Source of the DNA: Candidatus Electrothrix communis
GTDB lineage: Bacteria; Desulfobacterota; Desulfobulbia; Desulfobulbales; Desulfobulbaceae
Length of the DNA stretch: 64,000 bases
Direction: 5' to 3'
Assembly (NCBI GenBank): GCA_030644725.1
Contig: CP130629.1
Coordinates: 2,148,795 to 2,212,794, forward strand
Below, piece by piece: positions 56,049 to 64,000 of this stretch. The notes under the pieces are model-generated. The model was not told where the DNA came from and did no database searches. It saw nothing but the letters and a program-made list of their open reading frames with translations. Within the stretch, counting starts at the first letter, position 1; each line of letters opens with the position of its first letter. Both the position numbers and the translations under genes were made by a program.

Positions 56049-56108
56049 TGATATATATGGTACGCCAAGCAGGATTCGAACCTGCGACCTACGGCTTAGA
56101 AGGCCGTT
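56041..56108 (-). repeat. attR: right end of the genomic island
   Basis: The 68-bp repeat that supplies the present 3' half of the tRNA-Arg gene. It has T72 instead of C72, giving a G-U closing pair, consistent with an island-borne replacement copy. Confidence 0.9.
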
Positions 56109-56134
56109 GCTCTATCCAGCTGAGCTATTGGCGC
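56058..56134 (-). tRNA. tRNA-Arg (anticodon TCT)
   Basis: A 77-nt cloverleaf including an encoded CCA. Acceptor GCGCCAA/TTGGCGT, D arm AGCTCAGCTGGATAGAGC, anticodon arm ACGGC-CTTCTAA-GCCGT (anticodon TCT) and T arm GCAGG-TTCGAAT-CCTGC are all present. The 3' half from the anticodon stem is the att repeat of the island. Confidence 0.96.
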
Positions 56135-56197
56135 ATACGTCATCTTATTGACCTACTTTTCGCAAGAGAGATAATATACAAGAGAACGATAAATAAA

Positions 56198-58552
56198 TCA
56201 ACGTTCATTTCCAGTAGCATTCTCACAAACTCTACATGCCTCGTCCTGCTCCCAAACCGGGCCGTTTGCCGTATCATGGACAATGATGCCTTTTTGCAGG
56301 AGTTCTGTTCGGGCCTTATCCGCTGTTTCCCAGTCCCGACGGAGCCGGGCCTCTTCCCGCTGCTCAATCAGGCGATTGATTTCCGGTGCCAGAATACATT
56401 GCTCCAAACGGAGAAAACCAAAAACCCGGTTCATTTTCCGGAGAAGAGAGAAAATTTCATTTTTCTGCTCTAGATCTACACTACCTGCATAGAGGATAGG
56501 ATTCACCTTTTTGATAAATTCAAACAGGGCCCCGATGGCACCGGAGATGTTCAGATCATCATCCAAGGCGGTCACAAACTGATCCTCTAATTCACCGACT
56601 AAAGAGCCGATGACCGGGTGCGGAAGCCCAGGATGCATACAACCCAGCTTGCGGGTGAACTCGTCAATCCTTTTTAAGGCCTTGCGGATGGCATCAAGTT
56701 TTTTATAGGTGAAATGCATGGATTTCCGATAATGGACCCCAAGCAGCATAAAGCGAATTTCCCGACCATTATACCCCTTATCCATCACCTCCTGGAGTGT
56801 GACGGTATTCCCCGCTTCCAAGGACATTTTTTTGCCGTCTTTGAGCAGCATCCCCGAATGGAGCCAATAATTGGCGAGAGGCTTGCCGGTCAGGGCCTCA
56901 GCGATAGCGATCTCATTTTCATGATGAGGAAAGAGCAGCTCCTGCCCGCCGGTATGAATATCAATGGTCTCGCCCAGGTGGCGGGTGGACATGGCCGTAC
57001 ATTCGATATGCCAGCCCGGTCGAATATTACCCCAGTCTGTCTCGTAAAAGATCCCCTTTTTCAGCTCGCCCAGGGTGGAACGTTTCAGCAGGGTAAAATC
57101 CCTTGGATTGCCCTTTTCATAATTATCCAGATCAACTGTATGGCCCACCTGGATCATGCTCAGATCAACCCCGGAAAGCTGCCCGTATTTGCTGAACTTT
57201 GAAATGTCAAAATAGATAGAGCCGTGTTTTTCATAGGCATAGCCCTTATGAATCAGCTCATGGGCGATTTCGATCATATCGCCGACGTACTCCGAGGCCC
57301 TGGGATAACCAGAAAAATCGTTAATACCGAGAAAGTTTATCGCCTCACGGAACAGGGAGATATGCCGATCAGTAAATTCAGCCAGCGGTTCACCGGCCTT
57401 ATCCGCTCCGATAATGGTATTATCGTCAAGATCAGTGAAATTCATAAAGGATGCCACCTCAAACCCCTTGAACTGAAGGTAGCGGATCATCAGATCAGCC
57501 ACCACCAAGCGGCGGCAATGAGACAGGTTTGGCGACTCAAAGGCAGTTGGCCCACAGGCATAAAAGCTTACTTTTCCAGGATGCAGCGGCTTAAAAGCCT
57601 CTTTTTTTCGGGTAATAGTATTATACAGACAGAGCTGTCGTTCTTTGGTCTCCAGCTTTTCCTTCCGAATAAAAAGCGGGGTACTCAGGTAGCGTTCTCC
57701 CCCGTCCGGAAAAATGGCCACCACATAACTATCCTTCTGCTTCTTGGCCTGCTCCATAGCAGCCACCATAGCAGCCCCGGAACTCATTCCGACAAAGATA
57801 CCTTCTTGCCGGGCCAACAGACGGGCCGTGCGAAAGGCGTCCTCATCCCTGACATTAACAATATCATGAGGCAGGGCCTTGTCGAATATCTCAGGCTTAT
57901 AGGACTCCTTCATATTCTTCAGGCCCTGAATCTTATGCCCGTAATACGGCTCCACCGCAATGACCCGAACCGCCGGATGGTGTTCCCTGAACCAGACCGA
58001 AAGCCCCATGGCCGTGCCCGAAGTTCCCAAGGTGGTGATGATATCCGTGACCCGGCCTTTTGTCTGCTCCCAGATTTCCGGACCAGTGCTTTGATAATGG
58101 GCCTGCCAGTTGGCTGGGTTATTAAACTGATCCGTGAGAAAATAACGATCCGGATATTCACGGGCAATGGCATAGGCCTTCTCAATGGCACCGTCTGTGG
58201 AACGGACCGCCGGGGTGAGGATAATCTCGGCCCCGTAGGCCCGCATAATCTGCCGTCGTTCGACACTGGCGGATTCCGGCATAATGAGCTGACAACGGTA
58301 TCCTTTGGCAGCGCAAACCATAGCCAAGCCGATCCCGGTATTGCCACTGGTGGCCTCAAGAACAATCTTATCTGGAGTCAGTTCTCCACTCTTCTCTCCA
58401 GCCTCGATCAAATTCAAGGCTGGTCTGTCTTTGACCGAACCGCCAGGATTCATGCATTCCAGTTTAGCGTGGATTTCTCCGGCTCCGGAAGGACACATTC
58501 TCTGCAAAGAGACAATAGGGGTATTGCCGATAAGATTAAGAAGATTCATCAA
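56198..58552 (-). CDS. fusion of cysteine synthase and cysteinyl-tRNA synthetase
   Basis: A 784-residue two-enzyme fusion. Residues 1-300 are a PLP-dependent cysteine synthase: NPGGSVKDRPA with the PLP lysine at 41, EATSGNTGIGLAM, TLGTSGTAMG, and the late VGMSSGAAM. Residues about 305-784 are a class I cysteinyl-tRNA synthetase: zinc ligands Cys333 (ACGPT), Cys518 (HIECTAMS), and the DIHTGGQELLFPHHENE block. The HIGH motif is NLSH (342-345) and KMSKS reads KMSLE (575-579), so the ATP-binding signatures are altered. It may channel newly made cysteine to tRNA or be a modified enzyme. It lies beside the tRNA-Arg but outside the island. Confidence 0.9.
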   Translation of the reverse strand: MMNLLNLIGNTPIVSLQRMCPSGAGEIHAKLECMNPGGSVKDRPALNLIEAGEKSGELTPDKIVLEATSGNTGIGLAMVCAAKGYRCQLIMPESASVERRQIMRAYGAEIILTPAVRSTDGAIEKAYAIAREYPDRYFLTDQFNNPANWQAHYQSTGPEIWEQTKGRVTDIITTLGTSGTAMGLSVWFREHHPAVRVIAVEPYYGHKIQGLKNMKESYKPEIFDKALPHDIVNVRDEDAFRTARLLARQEGIFVGMSSGAAMVAAMEQAKKQKDSYVVAIFPDGGERYLSTPLFIRKEKLETKERQLCLYNTITRKKEAFKPLHPGKVSFYACGPTAFESPNLSHCRRLVVADLMIRYLQFKGFEVASFMNFTDLDDNTIIGADKAGEPLAEFTDRHISLFREAINFLGINDFSGYPRASEYVGDMIEIAHELIHKGYAYEKHGSIYFDISKFSKYGQLSGVDLSMIQVGHTVDLDNYEKGNPRDFTLLKRSTLGELKKGIFYETDWGNIRPGWHIECTAMSTRHLGETIDIHTGGQELLFPHHENEIAIAEALTGKPLANYWLHSGMLLKDGKKMSLEAGNTVTLQEVMDKGYNGREIRFMLLGVHYRKSMHFTYKKLDAIRKALKRIDEFTRKLGCMHPGLPHPVIGSLVGELEDQFVTALDDDLNISGAIGALFEFIKKVNPILYAGSVDLEQKNEIFSLLRKMNRVFGFLRLEQCILAPEINRLIEQREEARLRRDWETADKARTELLQKGIIVHDTANGPVWEQDEACRVCENATGNER

Positions 58553-58644
58553 GCAGGTTCTCAGGTAAAATAATTACAGATTGAAAAAGGGAAAAAGGCA
58601 GGATTACGCCTTCTCGCAAAAAATAGAAAAAGGAAAAGAGCCTC

Positions 58645-60060
58645 TCACTCTGCTGCTCGGGACTTGTCAAGACGGGAAAAAGGCTCCAAATTGCGAGCAA
58701 CAGCGGCCAGCAGTTGATGCCGGGCCTGCTGATAAGAAACCAGGGCCTGCACCAACCCGCCATAGGTGGCTGTCAAGTCCCGCTGGGCCTCATTCAGGCG
58801 GACCAACGAGGCTGAGCCTGCCTCATATTCACTTTTTGCCAGCTTACGGTTTTCTTCCACCAGCTCAACCGTCTCCCGCTGGAGACGAACCTGCTCTCGG
58901 GCTGCAGCCAACCTGGTGATATCCTGCTGAACCTCGGCGGCAATACTGTTACGCAATTCGGCATAGGCATATTTCGCCTCTCTTTTCGCCTGCCGGGCCT
59001 TACGAACAGCGGCATCCACAGCCCCACCGGAATAGAGATTCCAGCTGGCGCTGACCCCGAGCGAGGCAGCAAAATCCTCGCCTGTAGGAACCAAGCCATC
59101 CTGGGTATTACCATCTATCTTCCCGGCAAGCTGCACTATGGGCCAGTCGCCAGCCTTGGCCTGCTCAATACCGAATTCAGCAGCCTTGATTTGCATATCC
59201 AGGGCCGTAAGATCAGGACGTGCCTGCAAGGCCCCTGCAATCAACTTGTCCCCGTCAGTCTGGGCAGTCCATGTATTATCGGCTGAAATATCACAGTCCT
59301 TGTCCAGCTCAGCCAGTTTCACTGTTTCCGGCAGGGCAGAATCAGCAAGCCCCAAGAGGGCAGCCAAGGCGTAGCGGGCAACCTCGTAATCACGTGTACT
59401 GGTCAATAAACTATTTTTGGCCGTATTGAGCTGGACCTTCATGTTCAATACATCGCTTAATGAGCCGCTGCCCACCTCAAGACGACTCTCTGCATCCTGG
59501 AGTTGCTGTTCATAAAACCCTTTATTGGCCGTTGCTATCTCAATAGCGGCCAAGGCCAACTGACCATGAAAAAAGGCATCAGCAACAGCAGAGGCCAAGA
59601 TGCGCTGCGTATTCTTTCTGCTCGCAGCAGAGGATTGCACCCCGTATCGTGCCTGTTCCTGCTGAAACTTGCGGGCATAGCCGTCAAAGAGGAGCCATGA
59701 GGCCTGTAGGCCCAGGGAGCCAGCCGCATAGTTTTGGTCAGCGGACGGATCTGCCATCCTGACAGAATCATAGGTAGTATCAGCGTATCGGCCAAGGCCG
59801 GTTGAGGCGCTGGCATCCACACTGGGTTTATCTGCTGCGGCAGCCTGTTGTAGAGCCGCCTTTGCCTGCTCCAGACGAGCCTGGGCAGCCCCTATATTGG
59901 GATTATCCTGTAAGGCTATCTGTTGCGCGGTTTCTACATCCAACAGCTCAACCTGGGTCAGATCGTAGCGCCCTGTTTTCGCTGTTTCTTTTCCCTGCCC
60001 AGCCTGCCCTGTTGTAGCCAGCAGGAAAAATGCGATAAAGACAATTATACTCTGTTTCAC
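58645..60060 (-). CDS. TolC family outer-membrane efflux protein
   Basis: A 471-residue protein with a signal peptide (MKQSIIVFIAFFLLATTGQA). Two repeated OEP domains follow, with long heptad-rich helices (AQARLEQAKAALQQAAAADK, AAREQVRLQRETVELVEENRKLAKSEYEAGSAS) and beta segments such as ASWNLYSGGAVDAAVRKA, typical of TolC-type channels. It would form the outer-membrane duct for a type I secretion or RND/ABC efflux system. No inner-membrane or adaptor gene is adjacent. Confidence 0.9.
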   Translation of the reverse strand: MKQSIIVFIAFFLLATTGQAGQGKETAKTGRYDLTQVELLDVETAQQIALQDNPNIGAAQARLEQAKAALQQAAAADKPSVDASASTGLGRYADTTYDSVRMADPSADQNYAAGSLGLQASWLLFDGYARKFQQEQARYGVQSSAASRKNTQRILASAVADAFFHGQLALAAIEIATANKGFYEQQLQDAESRLEVGSGSLSDVLNMKVQLNTAKNSLLTSTRDYEVARYALAALLGLADSALPETVKLAELDKDCDISADNTWTAQTDGDKLIAGALQARPDLTALDMQIKAAEFGIEQAKAGDWPIVQLAGKIDGNTQDGLVPTGEDFAASLGVSASWNLYSGGAVDAAVRKARQAKREAKYAYAELRNSIAAEVQQDITRLAAAREQVRLQRETVELVEENRKLAKSEYEAGSASLVRLNEAQRDLTATYGGLVQALVSYQQARHQLLAAVARNLEPFSRLDKSRAAE

Positions 60061-60328
60061 AAGGTATCCTCTATTCTTGGCACTGTATTATTAAGAAAAA
60101 CGGGGACCTATTCTTGACCGGCAAAAATCAACCTCCGAAGGAGAAGCAACGCGATTCATCCTCTGATCATTTTTCTCCTATTGAAACACTGTCATAAATA
60201 TTTTGCAAAATGTTTTATGGCTTGCCAAACAAAAACGGCGATGCTATTGTTTACTTGTGTTATTTCAAAGAGATATTAAGCGCCATTTCAAACCCATACT
60301 TCTTACTCCAGCCCTCATAACCCTTATG

Positions 60329-62137
60329 TTTTTCAGAGTTTTTTTTTCGCTTCTGGATAAAAAATATTTTTCCGACAGGTTTGATAACGGAAGCTCCATC
60401 CAGGTTTTCTTCACCCTCCTCCTGGTATTCCTCATGCTGCCCGCTCTCGTACAGGCAATCCCCTTAACTGTGATTGTTCACGGCGTTGAAGAGGAAGGAC
60501 ATAAAAACATTATGGCCAGTATAAAGATAGCTCTTCAACAAGAAAACCCAAATTTGACCTTACGACATATTCGCAGATTGCACAAGGCCGCGCCTGAACA
60601 GATCGTCAAGGCCTTGGCACCATTTGGGTATTACTCTGTCGAGGTAAAAGACGGTGGGTCCTTAACAAAGGACGACAACGGCTGGCATGCTGTTTATGAG
60701 GTTATCCCTGGTGAACCTACCCTGGTTGAACGGGTAAATATAGAGGTCACAGGGCCAGGGGAGGATGAAGAGGTTTTTCAGAACCTGAAAAAAAAATTCC
60801 CGCTCAAAAAGGGCACGCAACTCAACGATACAGTGTACGAGAAAGGGAAAAAAAACATTCTGTCTGCTGCCCTGCGCAACGGTTATATCAAGGCAGGTTT
60901 CACCACAAACAAGATTCTGGTCCGTCACAAGGAACATCGGGCCGAGATACAGCTCACCCTTGACACCGGCCCCCTCTTTTTTTTCGGAAAGACCATCAGT
61001 GATCAGGACATCATCATGCCTGAGATGCTTGATCGCTACCTCCCTTACAGTTCGGGTGATGTCTACTCCCTCAGCGCTCTGAATCAGCTCCAAACGGATC
61101 TTTATGCCACCGGATATTTCAGCCAAGTCTTTGTGGATCCTCGATATCCCGGGTCTAACAGCAAGGAACAGGCAATTCCTATTGAGATCGAGCTGAAGCC
61201 GGGCAAAAAAAATCGCTATAGCTTCGGGGTTGGGTACGGCACTGATACCGGTGCCCGGGGTAACATCGGTTGGAAAAATCGCATCCTCAATCGACACGGC
61301 CATAAACCTGAATTTAATATTCAGTTGGCGGAAAACGGCAGTCGGTCCAATGCGGGATATGAAATTCCGGTCTTTGATCTCCGCTACGACTCGGTGAACT
61401 TTAATACGCTTTTTTTTGATGAAACCTGGGAAGATACCTGGATTAAACAGCTTTCGATTAGTGGATCCGTCAATCATAACGCTCCCAAGCACCAGTTCGG
61501 AGTCGGCCTGGAGTACCTGCATGAAAATTACACGGTCGGCGCCACCAGCGGTTCGGCAAACCTTCTCATCCCAAGAGGTTACGCAACCCTGATCCTAGCT
61601 AAGGATCGCGTCAAAACAGAACACGGCATACGTCTGAGCGCCAGCCTTAAGGGGGGGGATACTGCTTTTCTCTCCAGCACAAGCTTTCTGCAAGCACAAG
61701 CCAACGGCAAGATCATCCTGACGCCCTGGACAAACTGGCGTCTTCTCGGCAGATTATCAATCGGCGCAATTATGATGGACTCCATTGACGAACTGCCGCC
61801 CTCACTTCGTTTCTATGCAGGCGGCGACCATTCGGTACGCGGATATGGCTATAAAGAATTGGGGCCGGAGGATTCTTCAGGAAAAATCATCGGAGGTCAA
61901 TATCTGACTGAGGCCAGCATTGAAATTGAACGCAAGATTAACGACACCTGGAGCGCAGCTGCCTTCTATGACCTGGGCAATGCCTATGATGATATTGATC
62001 TTGATCTTCAGGTAGGTGCAGGTCTCGGGGTCCGAATGAACCTTCCCTTTGGACAGGTGCGGTTGGATGTGGCCTGCGCTGTCTCGGATGCTGATTACCC
62101 CCTGCGCATTCATCTGACCATAGGCGCAGATCTGTAA
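60329..62137 (+). CDS. tamA: TamA/BamA-type Omp85 outer-membrane protein
   Basis: About 602 residues from the ATG reading MFFRVFFSLLDKKYF; the frame is open to 60203 and the start is not settled. A hydrophobic segment (VFFTLLLVFLMLPALVQA) acts as signal peptide. POTRA-like repeats follow (IPLTVIVHGVEEEGHKNIMA, EPTLVERVNIEVTGPGEDEE, AEIQLTLDTGPLFFFGKTI). The C-terminal beta-barrel ends with the Omp85 VRGYGYKELGPED loop and a final LTIGADL strand. It fits TamA, which with TamB helps insert outer-membrane proteins. TamB is not in the window, though the sequence ends soon after. Confidence 0.85.
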   Translation, partial: FFRVFFSLLDKKYFSDRFDNGSSIQVFFTLLLVFLMLPALVQAIPLTVIVHGVEEEGHKNIMASIKIALQQENPNLTLRHIRRLHKAAPEQIVKALAPFGYYSVEVKDGGSLTKDDNGWHAVYEVIPGEPTLVERVNIEVTGPGEDEEVFQNLKKKFPLKKGTQLNDTVYEKGKKNILSAALRNGYIKAGFTTNKILVRHKEHRAEIQLTLDTGPLFFFGKTISDQDIIMPEMLDRYLPYSSGDVYSLSALNQLQTDLYATGYFSQVFVDPRYPGSNSKEQAIPIEIELKPGKKNRYSFGVGYGTDTGARGNIGWKNRILNRHGHKPEFNIQLAENGSRSNAGYEIPVFDLRYDSVNFNTLFFDETWEDTWIKQLSISGSVNHNAPKHQFGVGLEYLHENYTVGATSGSANLLIPRGYATLILAKDRVKTEHGIRLSASLKGGDTAFLSSTSFLQAQANGKIILTPWTNWRLLGRLSIGAIMMDSIDELPPSLRFYAGGDHSVRGYGYKELGPEDSSGKIIGGQYLTEASIEIERKINDTWSAAAFYDLGNAYDDIDLDLQVGAGLGVRMNLPFGQVRLDVACAVSDADYPLRIHLTIGADL

Positions 62138-62154
62138 ACGGAACCACCTCTTTT

Positions 62155-62772
62155 CTACAAAAAAGGTGTAATATCACCTTTGCCTTCACGAAGAATTTCC
62201 GGCTGTTCGGAAATCAGAGAAATGACGGTTGACGGGTTGGGATACACCTCGCCACCATCAATAATCAAATCCACATCGTTTCCAAAGAGCTTTTCAACAT
62301 CAAAAGCATCAACGACCGGCTCATCATGATCATCCCGCAGCGCACTGGTATTGAGCAGCGGATTACCGAACGCCTCAATCACGGCAAGACAGATGGGCGA
62401 TTCCGGTACTCGGATACCAACCGTTTTCTGCTTGGTCAGCATAATTTTCGGTACCAACTTGGAGCCGGGCAGAACTAAGGTATAGGGGCCGGGCAGATGT
62501 TTACGCATTAATCGATAGGCGGCATTGCCCACATGAGCATATTCACTGATATTCTTCAACGATGAGCACATGAAGGAGAAGGGTTTATGCTTGGGACGAC
62601 TTTTAACCTGATGAATCCGCTTGACCGCTTTTTGATTAAAGATATCACAGCCGATACCGTACATAGTATCAGTGGGATAGCAGACAACCCCTCCTCTTCT
62701 CAGCGTATCAAGCACGGTACTGATAAGACGGGGCTGGGGATTATCGGGATTGATCTCAATATGTTTCGCCAT
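62155..62772 (-). CDS. Sua5/YciO/YrdC family L-threonylcarbamoyladenylate synthase
   Basis: A 205-residue protein from the start MAKHIEINPDNPQPRLIST; the frame is open 26 codons earlier without coding support. YPTDTMYGIGCDIFNQKAVKRI and KSRPKHKPFSFMC, then GPYTLVLPGS and TVGIRVPE, match the YrdC fold that binds ATP and threonine in making the t6A precursor. The YciO subgroup has a similar sequence and an uncertain role. The earlier mtaB gene acts on t6A, but the two are 60 kb apart. Confidence 0.88.
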   Translation of the reverse strand: MAKHIEINPDNPQPRLISTVLDTLRRGGVVCYPTDTMYGIGCDIFNQKAVKRIHQVKSRPKHKPFSFMCSSLKNISEYAHVGNAAYRLMRKHLPGPYTLVLPGSKLVPKIMLTKQKTVGIRVPESPICLAVIEAFGNPLLNTSALRDDHDEPVVDAFDVEKLFGNDVDLIIDGGEVYPNPSTVISLISEQPEILREGKGDITPFL

Positions 62773-63353
62773 GTTTTTCCAGAAACTCCCACCGAATAAA
62801 GTAATCTTGCGTTCTTCAGGATCATCAAACAAGCCTGCATAATCCATCATGCCTAATCAAAAAAGAGCCGATTGTACCCGGAATCATGTCATCAGACAAG
62901 CATCTTGCTCTGTTTCCCCCTTTTTTTGCGATACTCCACAGCCCTCTCCTGACGTTTCACGACACCCGGTGACTTATTTTGTCTTATTTTACCGCTTCCG
63001 CTCAAATTCTGCGATTTCCGCCGACGTCTTTCATCCGAGCATCTCTCCGTAACATCCATAACAACACAGGCGGCATGGTACGCCCAAACACTCTTCCAAA
63101 ATTAAGGAGAAGAATTCGACTTGTTTGAACCGATAAAATACCGTATAATTTTTTATATCTTTTTACTTTACTCGGCAAAAAATAATTGGTACGCATTCTG
63201 CAAAGAAAAAAGCTGTACATTTTACCTAGATCAGAAGGCCATTTTTTTTGTGTCGCAGAACGAACAATAACACCGTCTTCTTTATCGGTTAAGTATTTCT
63301 TACTGTTTCGTATGTAGCAAATCCGATCTCAACCTTACAACTCCTCTGTACAT
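62773..63353. other. gap before the E2-like gene
   Basis: About 580 bases without a supportable gene; short frames have no ribosome-binding site or coding pattern. AT-rich stretches near 63110-63200 may hold the promoter for the gene at 63354. Confidence 0.4.
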
Positions 63354-64000
63354 ATGGCCTCAGAAACAGATCAACTTGCGCGTGATTTCGAGGAAGTCAA
63401 TAAGCTCCTGACCAACTACCCGCAAATACAGGTGGTGCAAACCGAAGGAAACCCGCCTGCCACCTACGAGGTGGAATACCAACTCACTGGCCTGACACGC
63501 CAAGCAGACGGCAATATTGGCCAAACTTCCCGCCACCTGTTACGTATCAATCTCCCGTTTGGTTATCCCCATTTCCCTCCGACGGTCAAACCACTGACCC
63601 CTCTTTTTCACCCAGACATTGATCCAGATGCGGTTCGTATTGCTTCGTACTGGCAACAAAGCCCTTCACTGGCTAAGCTTGTACTCCATATGGGAGAGAT
63701 GATCTGTGCAAAGAACTATAATGTGGAAGAACCGTTCAATCAGGAAGCCGCAGACTGGTATAGCGAACATTCGAGCGAATTCCCTCTGGATGAAATCCAA
63801 CAAGACGAGGAAAATTTTGAGGTTGGCGATTTCCCTCTGGAAGAAGGCAGCGATCTTGGCCTGAGCTTGGAGATAGAGGATCCAAAAGAGAATACTGACG
63901 AGCAATTAGAAGAAATCCAACATCATATTGACAGGAATGAGGTCGTTACTGCCGGAAAACTCCTCACAGCTCTCTCCTTATCTTCTCCTGAAGCGAAACG
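63354..64000 (+). CDS. E2-like (ubiquitin-conjugating-fold) protein, 3' end outside window
   Basis: The first 215 residues are visible. Residues 1-140 have an E2/UBC-like pattern: TYEVEYQLTGL, LRINLPFGYPHFPPTVKPLT, LFHPDI, then W-QQSPSLAKLVLHMGEMIC, and the closing EPFNQEAADWY. In E2 enzymes HPNI is followed by xxGxICL carrying the catalytic Cys; here the equivalent is DPDAVRIASYW with no cysteine. A Glu/Asp-rich linker follows (about 145-205) before the window ends. This suggests a catalytically dead E2-like domain in a larger protein. No RBS is obvious before the ATG. Confidence 0.6.
   Translation, partial: MASETDQLARDFEEVNKLLTNYPQIQVVQTEGNPPATYEVEYQLTGLTRQADGNIGQTSRHLLRINLPFGYPHFPPTVKPLTPLFHPDIDPDAVRIASYWQQSPSLAKLVLHMGEMICAKNYNVEEPFNQEAADWYSEHSSEFPLDEIQQDEENFEVGDFPLEEGSDLGLSLEIEDPKENTDEQLEEIQHHIDRNEVVTAGKLLTALSLSSPEAK

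Larger units (their letters stand above)
36688..56108. mobile_element. 19.4-kb genomic island in tRNA-Arg(UCT)
   Basis: The island is bounded by 68-bp direct repeats derived from the 3' half of tRNA-Arg. A tyrosine integrase lies 160 bases inside the left end, and the intact tRNA is rebuilt at the right end. Inside are an AlpA-like HTH protein, a CHC2/TOPRIM/DUF3987 primase, iteron-like repeats, three toxin-antitoxin-like modules, small unknown genes and an inverted pair of IS91-type elements. No capsid, terminase, tail, conjugation or mobilisation gene is visible. The content is consistent with a phage satellite or integrative plasmid-like island. Confidence 0.88.

Noticed and set aside
57224-58573. 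449-codon open frame on the plus strand opposite the CysK-CysS fusion
   Set aside because: The opposite strand encodes well-conserved PLP and synthetase motifs; this frame is a shadow with low-complexity sequence.

Overview
The window looks like a chromosomal segment of a sulfate-reducing or cable-bacterium-like member of the Desulfobulbales (Desulfobacterota). This is inferred from gene content: a methylmalonyl-CoA epimerase and carboxyltransferase pair, c-type-haem sensor kinases, a cysteine synthase/cysteinyl-tRNA synthetase fusion, type IV pilus retraction ATPases and a mid-range GC content. No 16S gene or other decisive marker is present, so the placement is tentative.

Layout. 1-3000: the tail of a PEP-utilising enzyme, the tRNA methylthiotransferase MtaB and hypoxanthine phosphoribosyltransferase. 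3190-8563: a minus-strand type I CRISPR effector operon (cas6-cas8-cas7-cas5) without cas3, cas1 or cas2, followed by a decayed CRISPR array with an intrinsic terminator inside it. 8814-28289: housekeeping and accessory genes, namely an AI-2E family permease, a C_GCAxxG_C_C protein, two lipoproteins, the methylmalonyl-CoA pair, two tandem paralogous haem-binding hybrid histidine kinases, MnmG, TrkH, PqiA, two PilT-type ATPases and hypothetical proteins. 28347-36069: a short-chain dehydrogenase and a type I restriction-modification locus (hsdM, hsdS, a wrecked DUF1016 remnant, hsdR).

36688-56108: a 19.4-kb genomic island integrated in the 3' half of tRNA-Arg(UCT). It has 68-bp direct repeats at its ends, an integrase next to the left end and the functional tRNA at the right end. 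Its cargo includes an AlpA-like HTH protein, a CHC2/TOPRIM/DUF3987 primase with iteron-like GCTAA/TTAGC repeats directly downstream (a candidate origin), and several toxin-antitoxin type modules: HigBA, HepT/MntA, and ImmA/IrrE with DUF4411. There is also an AT-rich gene with a HEPN-like motif and several small unknown genes. Two 2.44-kb copies of one IS91-type element lie in opposite orientation inside the island. They split a small membrane-protein gene and truncate a gene resembling the N-terminus of TIR-like nucleotide-binding proteins. The plan (integrase, AlpA, primase, iterons, defence cargo, no virion genes) resembles a phage satellite or integrative plasmid-like island.

56198-64000: core genes again (CysK-CysS fusion, a TolC-type outer-membrane protein, a TamA/Omp85-type protein, a Sua5/YrdC protein). 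At the right edge is the start of a gene whose product resembles an E2 ubiquitin-conjugating-enzyme fold without the catalytic cysteine.

Several reading frames are broken at homopolymers or by single-base changes, mainly in the IS copies and the Mth938-like gene. Sequencing or assembly error cannot be excluded for those.
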